Part shown: positions 54,501 through 61,044 of the stretch, piece by piece | How positions within the stretch are numbered: position 1 is the first letter of the stretch | How the letters are laid out: each line of letters begins with the position of its first letter | Origin: Apostichopus japonicus | Taxonomy: Eukaryota; Echinodermata; Holothuroidea; Aspidochirotida; Stichopodidae | NCBI RefSeq assembly: GCF_037975245.1 | Contig: NC_092579.1 | Location: 28,342,166 to 28,406,165 of the forward strand | Reading direction: 5' to 3' | Length of the DNA stretch: 64,000 bases | The notes under the pieces: generated by a model | The model's database searches: none | What the model saw: the letters and a program-made list of their open reading frames with translations, nothing else | Told to the model about the DNA's origin: nothing | Translations under genes and position numbers: made by a program

Positions 54501-56452
54501 AAATCAGGAATCGCTATCCTCTCTTGTGATATACGACATAAGACGTAACACACTTGAAGGGTTCGATACATTCCTTTGCCTCCGTGCAAACCTTAAAACC
54601 ACTCCAGTTTGGTGATTTACTGTTTACTTATTTTATTTTATTTTTCACTCCTACATGTTCTGTACTCTACAATACTGACCGGTCTATCCTCCTTCAATTG
54701 TCCCTCTTACACAAACAGCCCTGAATCAGATGCAATCACTGTTAAACTTTAAGATATAAATTAAATCCACAAGAAACAATCAACACACTTTGGATGTCTG
54801 AAGGAGGAGGGGAATTGTACAGTAGATTAGTAACAAGTGAACAGTCAGGTACTGTATTTGGGTCAGTGTACAGAGGGTTTATATCCAACTATTCCAAATA
54901 TATATATTGTACTGCCAGAGTGCTCTGGTGGTGAGGAGACAGGTAGGAATGTAGTAGTGGTAATCTTCTGAGTTATCATGCATTACAGCCTCCTTCAACA
55001 TTCCATGCAAAGCTGACTTGTTTGGCCTGGAGGTTATTACTGTATGTAACACTGGCTACTTGTTTAAGGAGATGACAATGCCTGATGACATCTTCACCGT
55101 TACATTAGAAGGTATGGCAAGCTATAAAGTTCTACTCAGTGAATAGTTCTGCCACTTGACACCTAGAACGAGGAAGATGGCAGATTTGGGAAGTGGCTGC
55201 ATGGTCACTAATGGAGGGCAGTAATGAAAGTTTTATACTAGAGGGCTCTAGTTAGACCAGGGTTGTCCAACCTTTTGCAGAGGAGGGCCACATGGAATGA
55301 TTATGATGAAGGAAGGGGCCGCATGAACCCTACGCTCGATTTTTTGCCCGAAGCCCAAGGCAACAAAATGTGAGCACTGCGCGTGGAGCGCACTGAATTA
55401 TTATCCTTCCTGATAAAACAGATGAATAAAGTTCAGCCGCCCCCCCCCCTGAGTCCGCTGAGAGAGTGTTACACAAACTGACCTGTATGCAGTTTTTTGG
55501 ACCCAGAAGGTTCAAATGATTGATTATATAGCTTCAAATTGTTATCAATAAATCTGCTCACTAAAATTTTGCACCGTAGAGCATCTCTGGCGGGCCGGAC
55601 GCAACCCTGCGGCGGGCCGGACTGTGGCCCGCGGGCCGTAGGTTGGACAACCCTGAGTTAGACAGTGGTAAAACAGCATTTGAATGCAGTTGTTGTGAGG
55701 AGTCAGGTAAGGCTTTAATTAAATTTCTTAACAATGAAGCAGTTTTGTTTAATGTTTACAGTTTGACAATAGACAATTTAAATCTACCGAAGTCCTGCAA
55801 GATAATCTGACCAATTCAGAATGACCAGTCAACTATTATTGGCAAGATATATTAGCAGTGAATCAATTTCAATTGGCAGTTTGAAATTTTGAGAAGTAAA
55901 ATTTCACTGAAAGGCAAAAGTTAAATGTTATAGGTCAGACTTGTTGTCAGACCTGTAGTGAGTCTGTACTCATCCTCGTGGATTATTTGTACTCAGGATA
56001 TCTTAAAGCTACTGTAGTACACTGTAGATGCTATTGTAGAATTACAGTAAGGTTACAAGTTTGTACTCAGTTTACAGGATTGTACTCATACCAAGGCGAT
56101 TATACCTGTACTCATGTTCATGCTGTTACACCCGCACTGCAAGTCTGCCTGTAGTACTCGAGTCTGTAGCCATACTCCCTCCTACTCGAGTACATTTTAT
56201 TTTACCTTGTACTGTACTCATGCTCATGGTACTGTACTAACCAACTGTGCGGCAATCAAGCTCAAAGTACTCCTTCAGTAAGAACTATTTAAATGCTTGC
56301 CTCAATTGATTAATCTGTTTTTACTGACCTCCGTTTCTTTCGACTGGATAGGCGTCCGCTGACGTCGGAACTATGCAGGCACTGATCCAAAGAAGGATCA
56401 AGACCTTAAGCACATGGATCACAGCTGATCCTCTAACCATGGTTCTCAACAT
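2884..56452 (-). CDS. LMTK: Lemur tyrosine kinase (LMTK/AATK family), 11 coding exons, about 637 aa
   Basis: Joined minus-strand exons: 56452-56329, 44209-44094, 32458-32333, 28987-28862, 27309-27182, 19926-19839, 16042-15909, 7971-7887, 5182-5058, 4164-4015, 3595-2884. The phases close without a gap or frameshift. The product has a signal peptide (residues 1-34), a transmembrane helix (about 50-69), a Cys cluster (71, 73, 74), an acidic linker, a kinase domain (about 150-430) and an acidic tail. Kinase motifs seen: glycine loop GSGWFGK (158-164), VVVK lysine 185, candidate helix-C Glu 202, catalytic loop H-I-D-L-A-A-R-N (Asp282), GDYG (299-302), APE (328-330), SNIWSFG, and the family-typical W-N-A-L-K-P after the kinase. 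LMTKs are membrane-anchored endosomal kinases involved in trafficking; that role is family knowledge, not seen here. The tail is much shorter than in vertebrate LMTK1-3 (about 1,400 residues). Which vertebrate paralogue it matches best cannot be decided by eye. Confidence 0.88.
3596..4014 (-). other. Intron 10 (419 bp) with G-quadruplex-type tract
   Basis: The shortest intron. The plus strand at about 3854-3881 carries four G-runs (5, 4, 7 and 4 long) with one- to four-base spacers, so the pre-mRNA is C-rich there. Nothing coding is seen. Confidence 0.7.
4015..4164 (-). CDS. LMTK: LMTK exon 10: kinase C-lobe
   Basis: The acceptor is TTGTTGCAG and the donor ATG|GTTAGT. It is 150 bases, phase 2 at both ends. 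It completes W-S-F-G-V-I-M-L-E-L and continues P-Y-A-N-M-S-D-E-E-V-L and I-V-R-E-R, matching vertebrate LMTK2 P-Y-S-N-L-S-N and V-I-R-E-R. Confidence 0.92.
4165..5057 (-). other. Intron 9 (893 bp)
   Basis: Bounded by GT and AG in phase 2. No coding exon or repeat seen apart from short T and G runs. Confidence 0.8.
5058..5182 (-). CDS. LMTK: LMTK exon 9: activation segment and APE motif
   Basis: The acceptor is TCATGACAG and the donor TTG|GTCAGT. It is 125 bases, phase 0 in and phase 2 out. It encodes N-D-Y-Y-M-T-K-D-E-R, with two adjacent Tyr in the activation segment, then P-I-R-W-L-A-P-E and K-Q-S-N-I-W. The P-(I/L)-R-W-x-A-P-E form is tyrosine-kinase-like, whereas vertebrate LMTKs are reported to act on Ser/Thr. 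Confidence 0.92.
5183..7886 (-). other. Intron 8 (2.7 kb)
   Basis: No exon recognised. At 5780-6060 there is a patch with more CpG than its surroundings, including the 12-base palindrome CTGCGGCCGCAG near 5980. At 6258-6300 there is a CA/GCA-rich stretch, and at 7070-7420 another CpG-containing patch. These could be regulatory but nothing is proven. Confidence 0.6.
7887..7971 (-). CDS. LMTK: LMTK exon 8: catalytic loop and DYG motif
   Basis: The acceptor is ATTTTACAG and the donor CCT|GTAAGT. It is 85 bases. With the split AT+A codon it reads I-D-L-A-A-R-N-C, keeping catalytic Asp282 and Asn287 but with Ile where most kinases have Arg. It continues I-K-I-G-D-Y-G, where DYG replaces DFG as in vertebrate LMTKs. 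Phase 0 out. Confidence 0.92.
8102..8332. repeat. Diverged tandem triplication, about 85-bp unit
   Basis: Three related blocks, each with a CAATT...TTGTTGGTATG-like core; the first and last end in CTATGTAAC. Heavily diverged. Confidence 0.5.
10161..10541. repeat. 380-bp direct duplication, copy A
   Basis: Nearly identical to 11478-11854 in the same orientation, with a few substitutions and one gap of about 15-20 bases. The offset is 1317 bases. It could be a segmental duplication or two insertions of an unknown dispersed repeat; no terminal repeats or target duplications were seen. Confidence 0.9.
11478..11854. repeat. 380-bp direct duplication, copy B
   Basis: Partner of 10161-10541. Both copies end in a T-run after a TTTCATTTCACAGG stretch. 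The sequence between the copies is not duplicated. Confidence 0.9.
13198..13227. repeat. TTA microsatellite
   Basis: About nine TTA units with one substitution. Confidence 0.95.
15436..15872. repeat. 31/22-bp minisatellite of donor-like sites
   Basis: Tandem units of 31 bp, interspersed with 22-bp units that lack nine bases. On the plus strand each unit carries ACTTAC within ATACTTAC; on the minus (sense) strand this reads GTAAGTAT. I count about 24 ACTTAC sites. The array ends about 37 bases from the true exon 7 donor. Confidence 0.95.
15909..16042 (-). CDS. LMTK: LMTK exon 7: helix D, helix E to catalytic His
   Basis: The acceptor is TCTCTTACAG and the donor CAT|GTAAGT. It is 134 bases, phase 0 in and phase 2 out. 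It begins G-D-L-K-A-F-L, matching vertebrate LMTK2 G-D-L-K-A-Y-L, and ends in D-F-V-H just before the catalytic loop. The donor is followed within about 40 bases by a minisatellite full of donor-like sites; see findings. Confidence 0.92.
17621..18160 (+). CDS. Unrecognised reading frame nested in LMTK intron 6
   Basis: An open frame of 179 codons runs from 17621. A more credible start is the internal Met at 17930, with A at position -3, giving 76 codons that end in TAG at 18160. This part has balanced composition: a predicted strand (V-C-Y-V-Q-L-T-F-S-L) followed by a helix (S-L-V-A-N-A-L-L-Y-I-T-E-R-L-R-K-K-F). Two AATAAA signals follow at 18279 and 18347 on the same strand, which fits a small transcription unit or retrocopy. 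I do not recognise the family. A strand-helix order like Pop5/Rpp14 proteins is only a passing resemblance. It could also be chance, or one exon of a spliced gene. Confidence 0.25.
   Translation: MFRPSGFWDISRLTKRKSEKFNQIAAIRHRSQHFSLAITVFHPHSSQHCFLESAVSHCTNVSGYIHHFVTFNMYQFDIKERGKSVFSLNKVCNHSQKLIRFFKMTQTPARVIKSIVKARVDENVCYVQLTFSLEDDVSNFRLNPGKEMNCYKSLVANALLYITERLRKKFITSGGIHDG
18885..18974. repeat. 88-bp direct repeat, copy 1
   Basis: Shares the order GGGGATAAA, GCCATTT, AATCTC, AAGTGAGAGA and TTTTGT with 19033-19122. It is clearly diverged, so the duplication is old. Confidence 0.7.
19033..19122. repeat. 88-bp direct repeat, copy 2
   Basis: Partner of 18885-18974, offset 148 bases, separated by a T- and G-rich stretch. 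Confidence 0.7.
19839..19926 (-). CDS. LMTK: LMTK exon 6: kinase strand 4 to hinge
   Basis: The acceptor is CATTTTAG and the donor AAT|GTAAGT. It is 88 bases and completes the split Arg codon. It encodes E-V-N-H-P-N-V-L-M-L-M-G-Q-C, the typical H-P-N-(V/I) loop, then the hinge region L-L-L-I-M-E-Y-A-P-N. Phase 0 out. Confidence 0.9.
21566..22220. repeat. Decayed GGGGGTTCAGTGTT minisatellite
   Basis: About five diverged units share the order CACTGAA, GTGGGGG, TTCAGTGTT, ACAAAG and GTCCCACTT (starting near 21567, 21660, 21710, 22083 and 22161). The array is interrupted by an AAT microsatellite at 21748-21815 and by unrelated sequence. Confidence 0.7.
23008..23032. repeat. T25 homopolymer
   Basis: An uninterrupted run of 25 T. 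No retroposon could be identified upstream or downstream. Confidence 0.95.
23301..23350 (+). repeat. G-rich tandem repeat, G-quadruplex potential
   Basis: About two units of a 24-base G/T/A repeat with many runs of three to five G on the plus strand. Confidence 0.85.
24662..24745 (+). repeat. Dispersed 85-bp repeat, copy 1
   Basis: Similar over its length to 58146-58230: CACAGTG, TTACCAGG, CACGGTAGAA, AGGTGCT, AGGTTGT, GGAGACAGGTAAG and GAGGAG in the same order. No tRNA-type promoter boxes are obvious. Confidence 0.8.
27182..27309 (-). CDS. LMTK: LMTK exon 5: VAIK lysine and helix C
   Basis: The acceptor ATTAAAG is weak and the donor is CAG|GTAAAT. It is 128 bases, phase 0 in and phase 2 out. 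It encodes R-V-V-V-K-Q-L with the ATP-anchoring Lys185, then the D-S-A-T-P-D-E-Q segment and helix C with a candidate Glu202. The split AG+G codon (Arg) joins exon 6. Confidence 0.9.
27310..28861 (-). other. Intron 4 (1.6 kb)
   Basis: No exon seen. A run of 19 G on the plus strand (28774-28792) is the only striking element. Confidence 0.75.
28774..28792 (+). repeat. G19 homopolymer
   Basis: Nineteen consecutive G on the plus strand, in intron 4 close to the exon 4 donor. Long G-runs are error-prone in assemblies, so the exact length may be wrong. Confidence 0.9.
28862..28987 (-). CDS. LMTK: LMTK exon 4: kinase N-lobe start with glycine-rich loop
   Basis: The acceptor is CATTTTCAG and the donor AAG|GTATTA. 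It is 126 bases, phase 0 at both ends, residues 123-164. It ends with L-N-Y-I-D-E-I-G-S-G-W-F-G-K, almost the vertebrate LMTK glycine loop (L-N-Y-I-Q-E-I-G-N-G-W-F-G-K). This is the strongest family signature in the window. A run of 19 G on the plus strand (28774-28792) lies about 70 bases into the following intron. Confidence 0.93.
28988..32332 (-). other. Intron 3 (3.3 kb)
   Basis: AT-rich, with short CA-rich stretches near 29478 and 29910-29980 and a C-run near 30219. No exon or mobile element recognised. Confidence 0.75.
32333..32458 (-). CDS. LMTK: LMTK exon 3: acidic juxtamembrane linker
   Basis: The acceptor is ATTAACAG and the donor AAG|GTATTA. It is 126 bases long with phase 0 at both ends, and encodes residues 81-122. 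It is acidic and rich in Pro, Ser and Thr (K-Y-E-E-T-P-E-E-D, then D-D-D-F-R-P-P-T-E). The D-x-F-x-P-P-x-E stretch matches the linker of vertebrate LMTK2. The donor is weak compared with most others in the gene. Confidence 0.85.
40017..40136. repeat. Diverged direct repeat beside the 77-bp array, copy 1
   Basis: Shares CATTGGG, TACTATAGGGG, ATCATGAGG, TGTCA and CTCTCCAACT with 40190-40333 in the same order. Confidence 0.7.
40190..40333. repeat. Diverged direct repeat, copy 2, with G-rich insert
   Basis: Partner of 40017-40136. It contains three units of a 10-bp GGGGGAGGGA repeat (40206-40237) that has G-quadruplex potential on the plus strand. Confidence 0.7.
40426..41118. repeat. Nine-copy 77-bp tandem repeat
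   Basis: Units start at 40426, 40503, 40580, 40657, 40734, 40811, 40888, 40965 and 41042, with no insertion or deletion. Each has GCAGTGCCTACTGTATGAGG near the start and the inverted pair GCTGCAGGATGCTGCAGC near the end. Copies 1 and 5 share private variants (GCTTAC, TGAAGC, CATCACAAGAG), which suggests a higher-order duplication. Confidence 0.97.
42130..42297 (+). mobile_element. Remnant related to 53941-54050 (Penelope-like?)
   Basis: Starts CTCTGAAAAAAGATCCCTGCTA, interrupted here as CTCTGAAAAA then GATCCCTGCTA, followed by GAAATGTCAGG and, further on, GCAGTTTGTTAACAGG. The same order occurs in the better copy at 53941. The candidate ribozyme core is damaged. Confidence 0.4.
44094..44209 (-). 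CDS. LMTK: LMTK exon 2: transmembrane helix and Cys cluster
   Basis: The acceptor is a strong polypyrimidine tract ending TTCCTCAG and the donor is TTG|GTAAGA. It encodes residues 42-80: a short polar segment (D-A-P-L-S-G-S-H), a hydrophobic helix of about 20 residues (T-A-L-A-V-L-V-G-V-G-S-L-I-G-L-V-Y-A-L-F) and then N-C-A-C-C. Vertebrate LMTKs carry a similar N-C-x-x-C-C just inside the membrane, and N-terminal Cys palmitoylation is reported for AATYK1, so palmitoylation is plausible here. The same frame stays open upstream into the intron to an ATG at 44291; see findings. Confidence 0.85.
53941..54050 (+). mobile_element. Penelope-like retroelement fragment with hammerhead-like core
   Basis: Reads TTGAAGA, then ATCC-TGCTA-GGAT, then CGAAACGTC. 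A hammerhead ribozyme core is CUGANGA, stem II hairpin, GAAA; this copy matches except for the first C. Penelope-like elements are known to carry such motifs. No reverse transcriptase is present, so this is a fragment at best. Confidence 0.45.
55258..55655. mobile_element. hAT-type non-autonomous DNA transposon, 398 bp
   Basis: It begins CAGGGTTGTCCAACCT and ends with its exact reverse complement. It is flanked by the 8-bp direct duplication AGTTAGAC at 55250-55257 and 55656-55663. CAGGG ends and 8-bp target duplications are diagnostic of the hAT superfamily. The inside has no transposase, is GC-rich at both ends (GGCCGC, GCGGGCCGGAC) and carries a C10 run. Intact ends and duplication suggest a fairly recent insertion. 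Confidence 0.93.
55960..56240. repeat. Degenerate TGTACTCA-rich stretch
   Basis: TGTACTCA or close variants recur at least seven times at irregular spacing, mixed with CTACTGTAGTAC-type short palindromes. It lies just inside the donor of exon 1. Confidence 0.55.
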
Positions 56453-56464
56453 GATGCTTTCATT
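56329..56464 (-). CDS. LMTK: LMTK exon 1: signal peptide (coding from 56452)
   Basis: On the minus strand a TTTTCATCCACTGCAG acceptor precedes 56464 and a G|GTCAGT donor follows 56329. From Met at 56452 it encodes 41 codons plus one base: a basic N-end, a hydrophobic core (V-L-K-V-L-I-L-L-W-I) and an A-D-A cleavage-type site near residue 34. This is a textbook signal peptide. The spare G completes a GAT codon with exon 2. A second in-frame Met at 56440 sits in a perfect ACCATGG context and may be the main start. The acceptor implies at least one upstream untranslated exon, which I could not place. LMTKs typically start with such a hydrophobic leader before the transmembrane helix, which supports the assignment. 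Confidence 0.75.
56446..56463 (-). promoter_or_regulatory. Short upstream reading frame in LMTK exon 1
   Basis: ATG AAA GCA TCA TGT TGA begins one base into exon 1. It overlaps the first LMTK Met (56452) in another frame and stops five bases before the second Met (56440), which has the perfect ACCATGG context. This favours use of the second Met or translational damping. Confidence 0.45.
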
Positions 56465-58145
56465 CTGCAGTGGATGAAAATAAAAAATGAAAATTATTGA
56501 TTATTATTATTATTTAAGGTCATCTGCATTGTGACTATTGTCACCAAATTTTAGCATACTTATCATGCTACATTAATGGTAGCTTGTATACTGGACAGGG
56601 TATTCATCAAAGTTGCATGTTTGGTACCATCAAGTAATGAGCATATGTTTGGCTTCATTGCATAGTCTTACTAGCTTTTAAGCAGAGCATGCTTAAAGCA
56701 ACACATAACAGGACTGTCAAAGTGTAATTGCCAATTTACATAATTGCATAAATTTGATTACAATTGTAGAATAGTTTAAATGTTGATATTTTTCTTGAAA
56801 TGTTACAGATTTTCATTTGGCCTGATATTTAAGCAATTTCTAATGAATCAGTCATGAAACTTATCCTTTTATCCAAGCAAATAACTGTATAAATAAGTTT
56901 ACTTGTATCGATACATGTTTGGTATGGACATCTCATGATGGATACATTATAACATTCTGTAACCAACCAGGTACTTTAACTTGGCACTCCTACAAAACAA
57001 GTCTATACAGTCAATGTCTACATGAACCTTTATAATTCACCAAACTGCCTACCTGCATAATATAAACTAATACTGATATTCATGTGAACTTATTACCTCA
57101 CTCTTTGAAAGATTAAATGTGCTTGTAACACATTAGAACGTACTTACAGTACACTTGTATGGTAGACTAAGCAATACTATATGACTGTATTAATATTGTA
57201 ACATACTGTAAGTAGTAGATAGGGAAACAGACTACAGGCGGGTTTGAACAGTGCTTAATACTTGCGTGTGCATATTGATCAATTTGACGGTTACAGAATC
57301 CACGTGAAATGAGCATATAAGTGATTAATCCTAGAGAGAAATCACATTCACTCTACAGACCAAACTGTAGTTCCATCAGGATAACACCTTGTCAAAGATT
57401 GAACAGCTTGGTAAAACCAAACACTTTAAAGGAATTTATTTACGATAGTAGGTCTCTATACTACAGGGCAAAAATCAAAGCTCACCATTTATCCCCTAAA
57501 CTATCACAGGATATTAAGAATTCATCGTTATACCACCTGCAGTACAACCCAAACAAACTCATGCGTGCAATATGATACTCACTGTTGCAGTGCCATATAA
57601 TGCCTCATAAATATTCAACACACATTTGATACTATAGACTGGGTATAGTAAACAACATGCTCTATACCTTTGTATTAAGATTACGATACTACCTGTATCA
57701 GGTATATAAAAAGAAAGAAAAAGGTCATACCTATACCAAATGTATACATAACAAGACAAACACAATTCACAACCCTTATACATAAAGTATTATCAACACT
57801 TTAATTTCCCGAGTGTTGTCGAGAAAATGATTTTCATTATTGTCTGAAAGACATACAAAGGCCCACAAATGTGAAAGACATAATTAGTTCCATTTCCTGA
57901 AGAAAATCACTTCTAGAACCTATTATTTCATTTATGCAATCTCTTTTTGCACTTGTTGGTAATTGCTTCAAACATTCTACACCTGCCAAAAATGACTATT
58001 TAAACAGAATCTTTTCAAAACAGAAATTAAATACTAATTGGGAAAAAGTACACAGTAATTGCGATGTTATATATATATGAAAAACATGTGATACAGACAC
58101 CTTGGAAGGAAGAATGAGAAGGGCACCGACCGGTCATAGAGTGCG

Positions 58146-58230
58146 CACAGTGTTTAACGGTTACCAGGACATTCTAGGCACGGTAGAACAAAGGTGCTTA
58201 GGTTGTTGGGAGACAGGTAAGCGAGGAGTG
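58146..58230 (+). repeat. Dispersed 85-bp repeat, copy 2
   Basis: Partner of 24662-24745. Shorter related ends with GAGGAGACAGGTA or close variants occur near 39249, 54933 and 55697. Confidence 0.8.
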
Positions 58231-60936
58231 AAGTAAAATTTTATAAGCTACTGTACACAGAGGCAACTGCAATTTTGTATGCAATAATTTCATATGATAT
58301 TACATCCTATTTTGTCCTTTTGTTGACATGAGGCTATACAGTATGTACATTAATGTTGCAACATGAATTCCACATAAACATGCACAAAATGATGCCTATG
58401 ATAAGACTGCCAAGCCAGACAGCTGTTAGTTTGACAAGTTCCATACAATCACATTTTATGATGGGGTACTTCATTACTATCAATAGGAATTAACACCCTT
58501 TTGCAAATAATGTTTTTTATCAACTTAAAAGTTAAAACACACTGCAGGCTTGTTTATTAACACCTCCAGCTGATCTGTTATTATTTTGAAGGTATTACAA
58601 TAACACATGCACTAGTTGTAACTTCCTTTCCTATCAAATTTGAAAAGAAACAGGGATCTCATTTTAACATAAAGGGATCATTTAGGTGGTCATGATAGGC
58701 AACAGCTGTTAAGTGCATGTTTACAATGGAATTCATAATGCAGCTCTGTCATGAAGTGGCTTAAAAAGCCAACATTAAGGTCATTAGTGTTGCTCCCAAA
58801 TATGCTATAGTATCAAATTATGATCACTGTATTCTCTGCAACGTTGAACAAAAGTTTTAACTTCATATGTACAGAAAACTTTTCAACCTATCAACTGTCT
58901 ATTTTAACAATATTTTTCTATGCCTTAATTTAATTTGGAAAGTCAGCACAAGCCTCCAAGGAATTTTTTTTTTAAATATTCTAGTAATTCTAATACTCTT
59001 TTAATTAAGAATTAACAGTTAATTTAGGCTAGAACAGATTTTGTTGTTTCCAATTACAAAATACATATTTAACCTCCATAAATTCATACAGAGTTTATAT
59101 GGCAATGTTGACTTATTCTCACCTGAACACCTCTGGTAGAAAGAAAGACACATGCATATTTTCTTGTAAATACTTCCATATCCATATAAAATTTTTAAAT
59201 GCTAAATCCACATCTGTTAAAATAGATTGAAAATTCTCAAAGCCTCAATTAGCCTGTAAACTCTTTATTCTTGACAAAACTTCCCTCGTGTAGTGAACAT
59301 GTCAAATTTACAAAGAGACACTTTTACTTGGAAGAAGGGAATTCTCTGACATTTTGTTTGCATTGTGTTATAAATACGTATACCAGCTATTCCATGCCAA
59401 TATAAAGTCCTTGGTGTACATACCAGCCAACTCTAGGGAGTGCCAGAGCATATCCTATTATACAGTATCTGGAAAAAAAGACACCAATCTACCAGCATGG
59501 GCTGATCATAAGTTTGATAACATCGCTTCAATAGTTGCTTAATGAGTCAAACACTGTAGTCAGCATTCTCTCCTTGAAAAACAGAGCAAGACAACCTAGG
59601 ATTACAACAGAGCTCTTACTTAAGTACAGTAAATGCACGAACATGTCAACTGCGGACAGAGCCCCCCCCCCAAATATCTTCCGAGCCCCCCAAAAAAATT
59701 GTCGGACCATGACATACAGTTTCACCTCAAATTTCATTCATTGAAGAATGTGAATTAGTTGAGTCGTTTCTTTGATAATATATGCAGCATAAAACGGAAT
59801 CATATATTTTATTCAGTAAAAACATTTATCTCCTCAGACAGTGATGTGAATCATACTGTGTGTTTGGATCTCAGAAACTGTTAACACAGGCATACATGCT
59901 GATTTGTTTAGAGCTTAAACCAAACCATATACCTTATACCACATTATGTTAATTCACAGCAAAACCTGTAGCTTGCCTTTATCACCATGCACACAACACC
60001 AGTTAATTGTGTACATGTACCACACTAAGTATTGTTTATGTGGTCACATACAGAAACATTTCCCTTATGATACACCCAGTACTGTAAAACACTTCTGTCC
60101 TAGCTATAAGAAATAAATCTTGTTGGACAACCTTGAACAGAAATTCTACATTGTCCAAGATACAAGCCACAAAGATATATTTCACAAATTAACCCATTAA
60201 AACATGACTATATGATAAGCTAAAGACGATAGGCCAAGTTTCAAAATGAAAAGAGATTCATAACCTATTCTCATGTAATAATAGTGTGATATAATGTGAT
60301 GTCTACTTCATCATAGACTTTCTATTATTGGGAGTTGGATTGACTCGGGGCGGGTGTTTAGATTTAAGCTCCCACCAATAGGAGGTGGATATATTGATGT
60401 ATTTAACACTGTTTTTGGTTACGATCCAGCTGTGGGCAATTTGCTGTAACCACTACTTCATAAAGCATCGTACATAGAGTAGGGAATTTACCGATAATTA
60501 CAACTCATTAGTGCCATGTATACAGTGTAACAGAACTGGCATATCCTAGCTAGATTCATCTACAAATCTCGGTTACACTAAAACCCATGCATGGCTAAAT
60601 CAGGGCATTAAACCCTGTGCTTTATGGCAATAAAATCACATGGGATAATTAAGCACAACAAATGCATGATCTAATACTGTACAGTGCAGTCTATAAAGCA
60701 TATGACTATCTCATGGGCTTAAGGTGACTCTTCCTGCATCTATAACATACAGTACTGTACCTACAGTACCAGGCTGGGAGCTGAATCCAGATATATAATC
60801 AGATTTTGTTACCATTGTGAGGGTTAATAAAAGGATTACCATTTCATTTCTTCCAAAGCTGCTATCACAGAGACATCCTGAGGTTAATGATGCATGATAA
60901 ATCTATATAAAGTATGACATACATGTATGTACAGTG

Positions 60937-60952
60937 TACAGTATATACTGTA
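60937..60952. repeat. 16-bp perfect palindrome in a GTACAG-rich cluster
   Basis: TACAGTATATACTGTA is its own reverse complement. It is surrounded from about 60920 to 60975 by further GTACAG and ACAGTA words. Confidence 0.8.
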
Positions 60953-61044
60953 TAGTGTACAGTACTTACTACAGTATGGCTCTGCATAGGTTTCATATGG
61001 AACAAAACTGTCTTTGTCTTGATGAACTGTCTCTCTGTTCACAT

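Larger units (their letters stand above)
44210..56328 (-). other. Intron 1 (12.1 kb)
   Basis: Lies between the signal-peptide and transmembrane exons. Holds short CA repeats (45070, 46770), pyrimidine/purine-rich tracts (45690-45735, 47120-47225), an ATT microsatellite (48627-48655), a Penelope-like remnant (53941-54050), a hAT-type element (55258-55655) and a degenerate repeat (55960-56240). A first-intron position makes it a likely home for enhancers, but none can be named. Confidence 0.65.

Noticed and set aside
60120-60140. TTGGACAACC as a second hAT end
   Set aside because: Only ten bases match, the flanks do not continue the terminal repeat, and there is no opposite end or target duplication.
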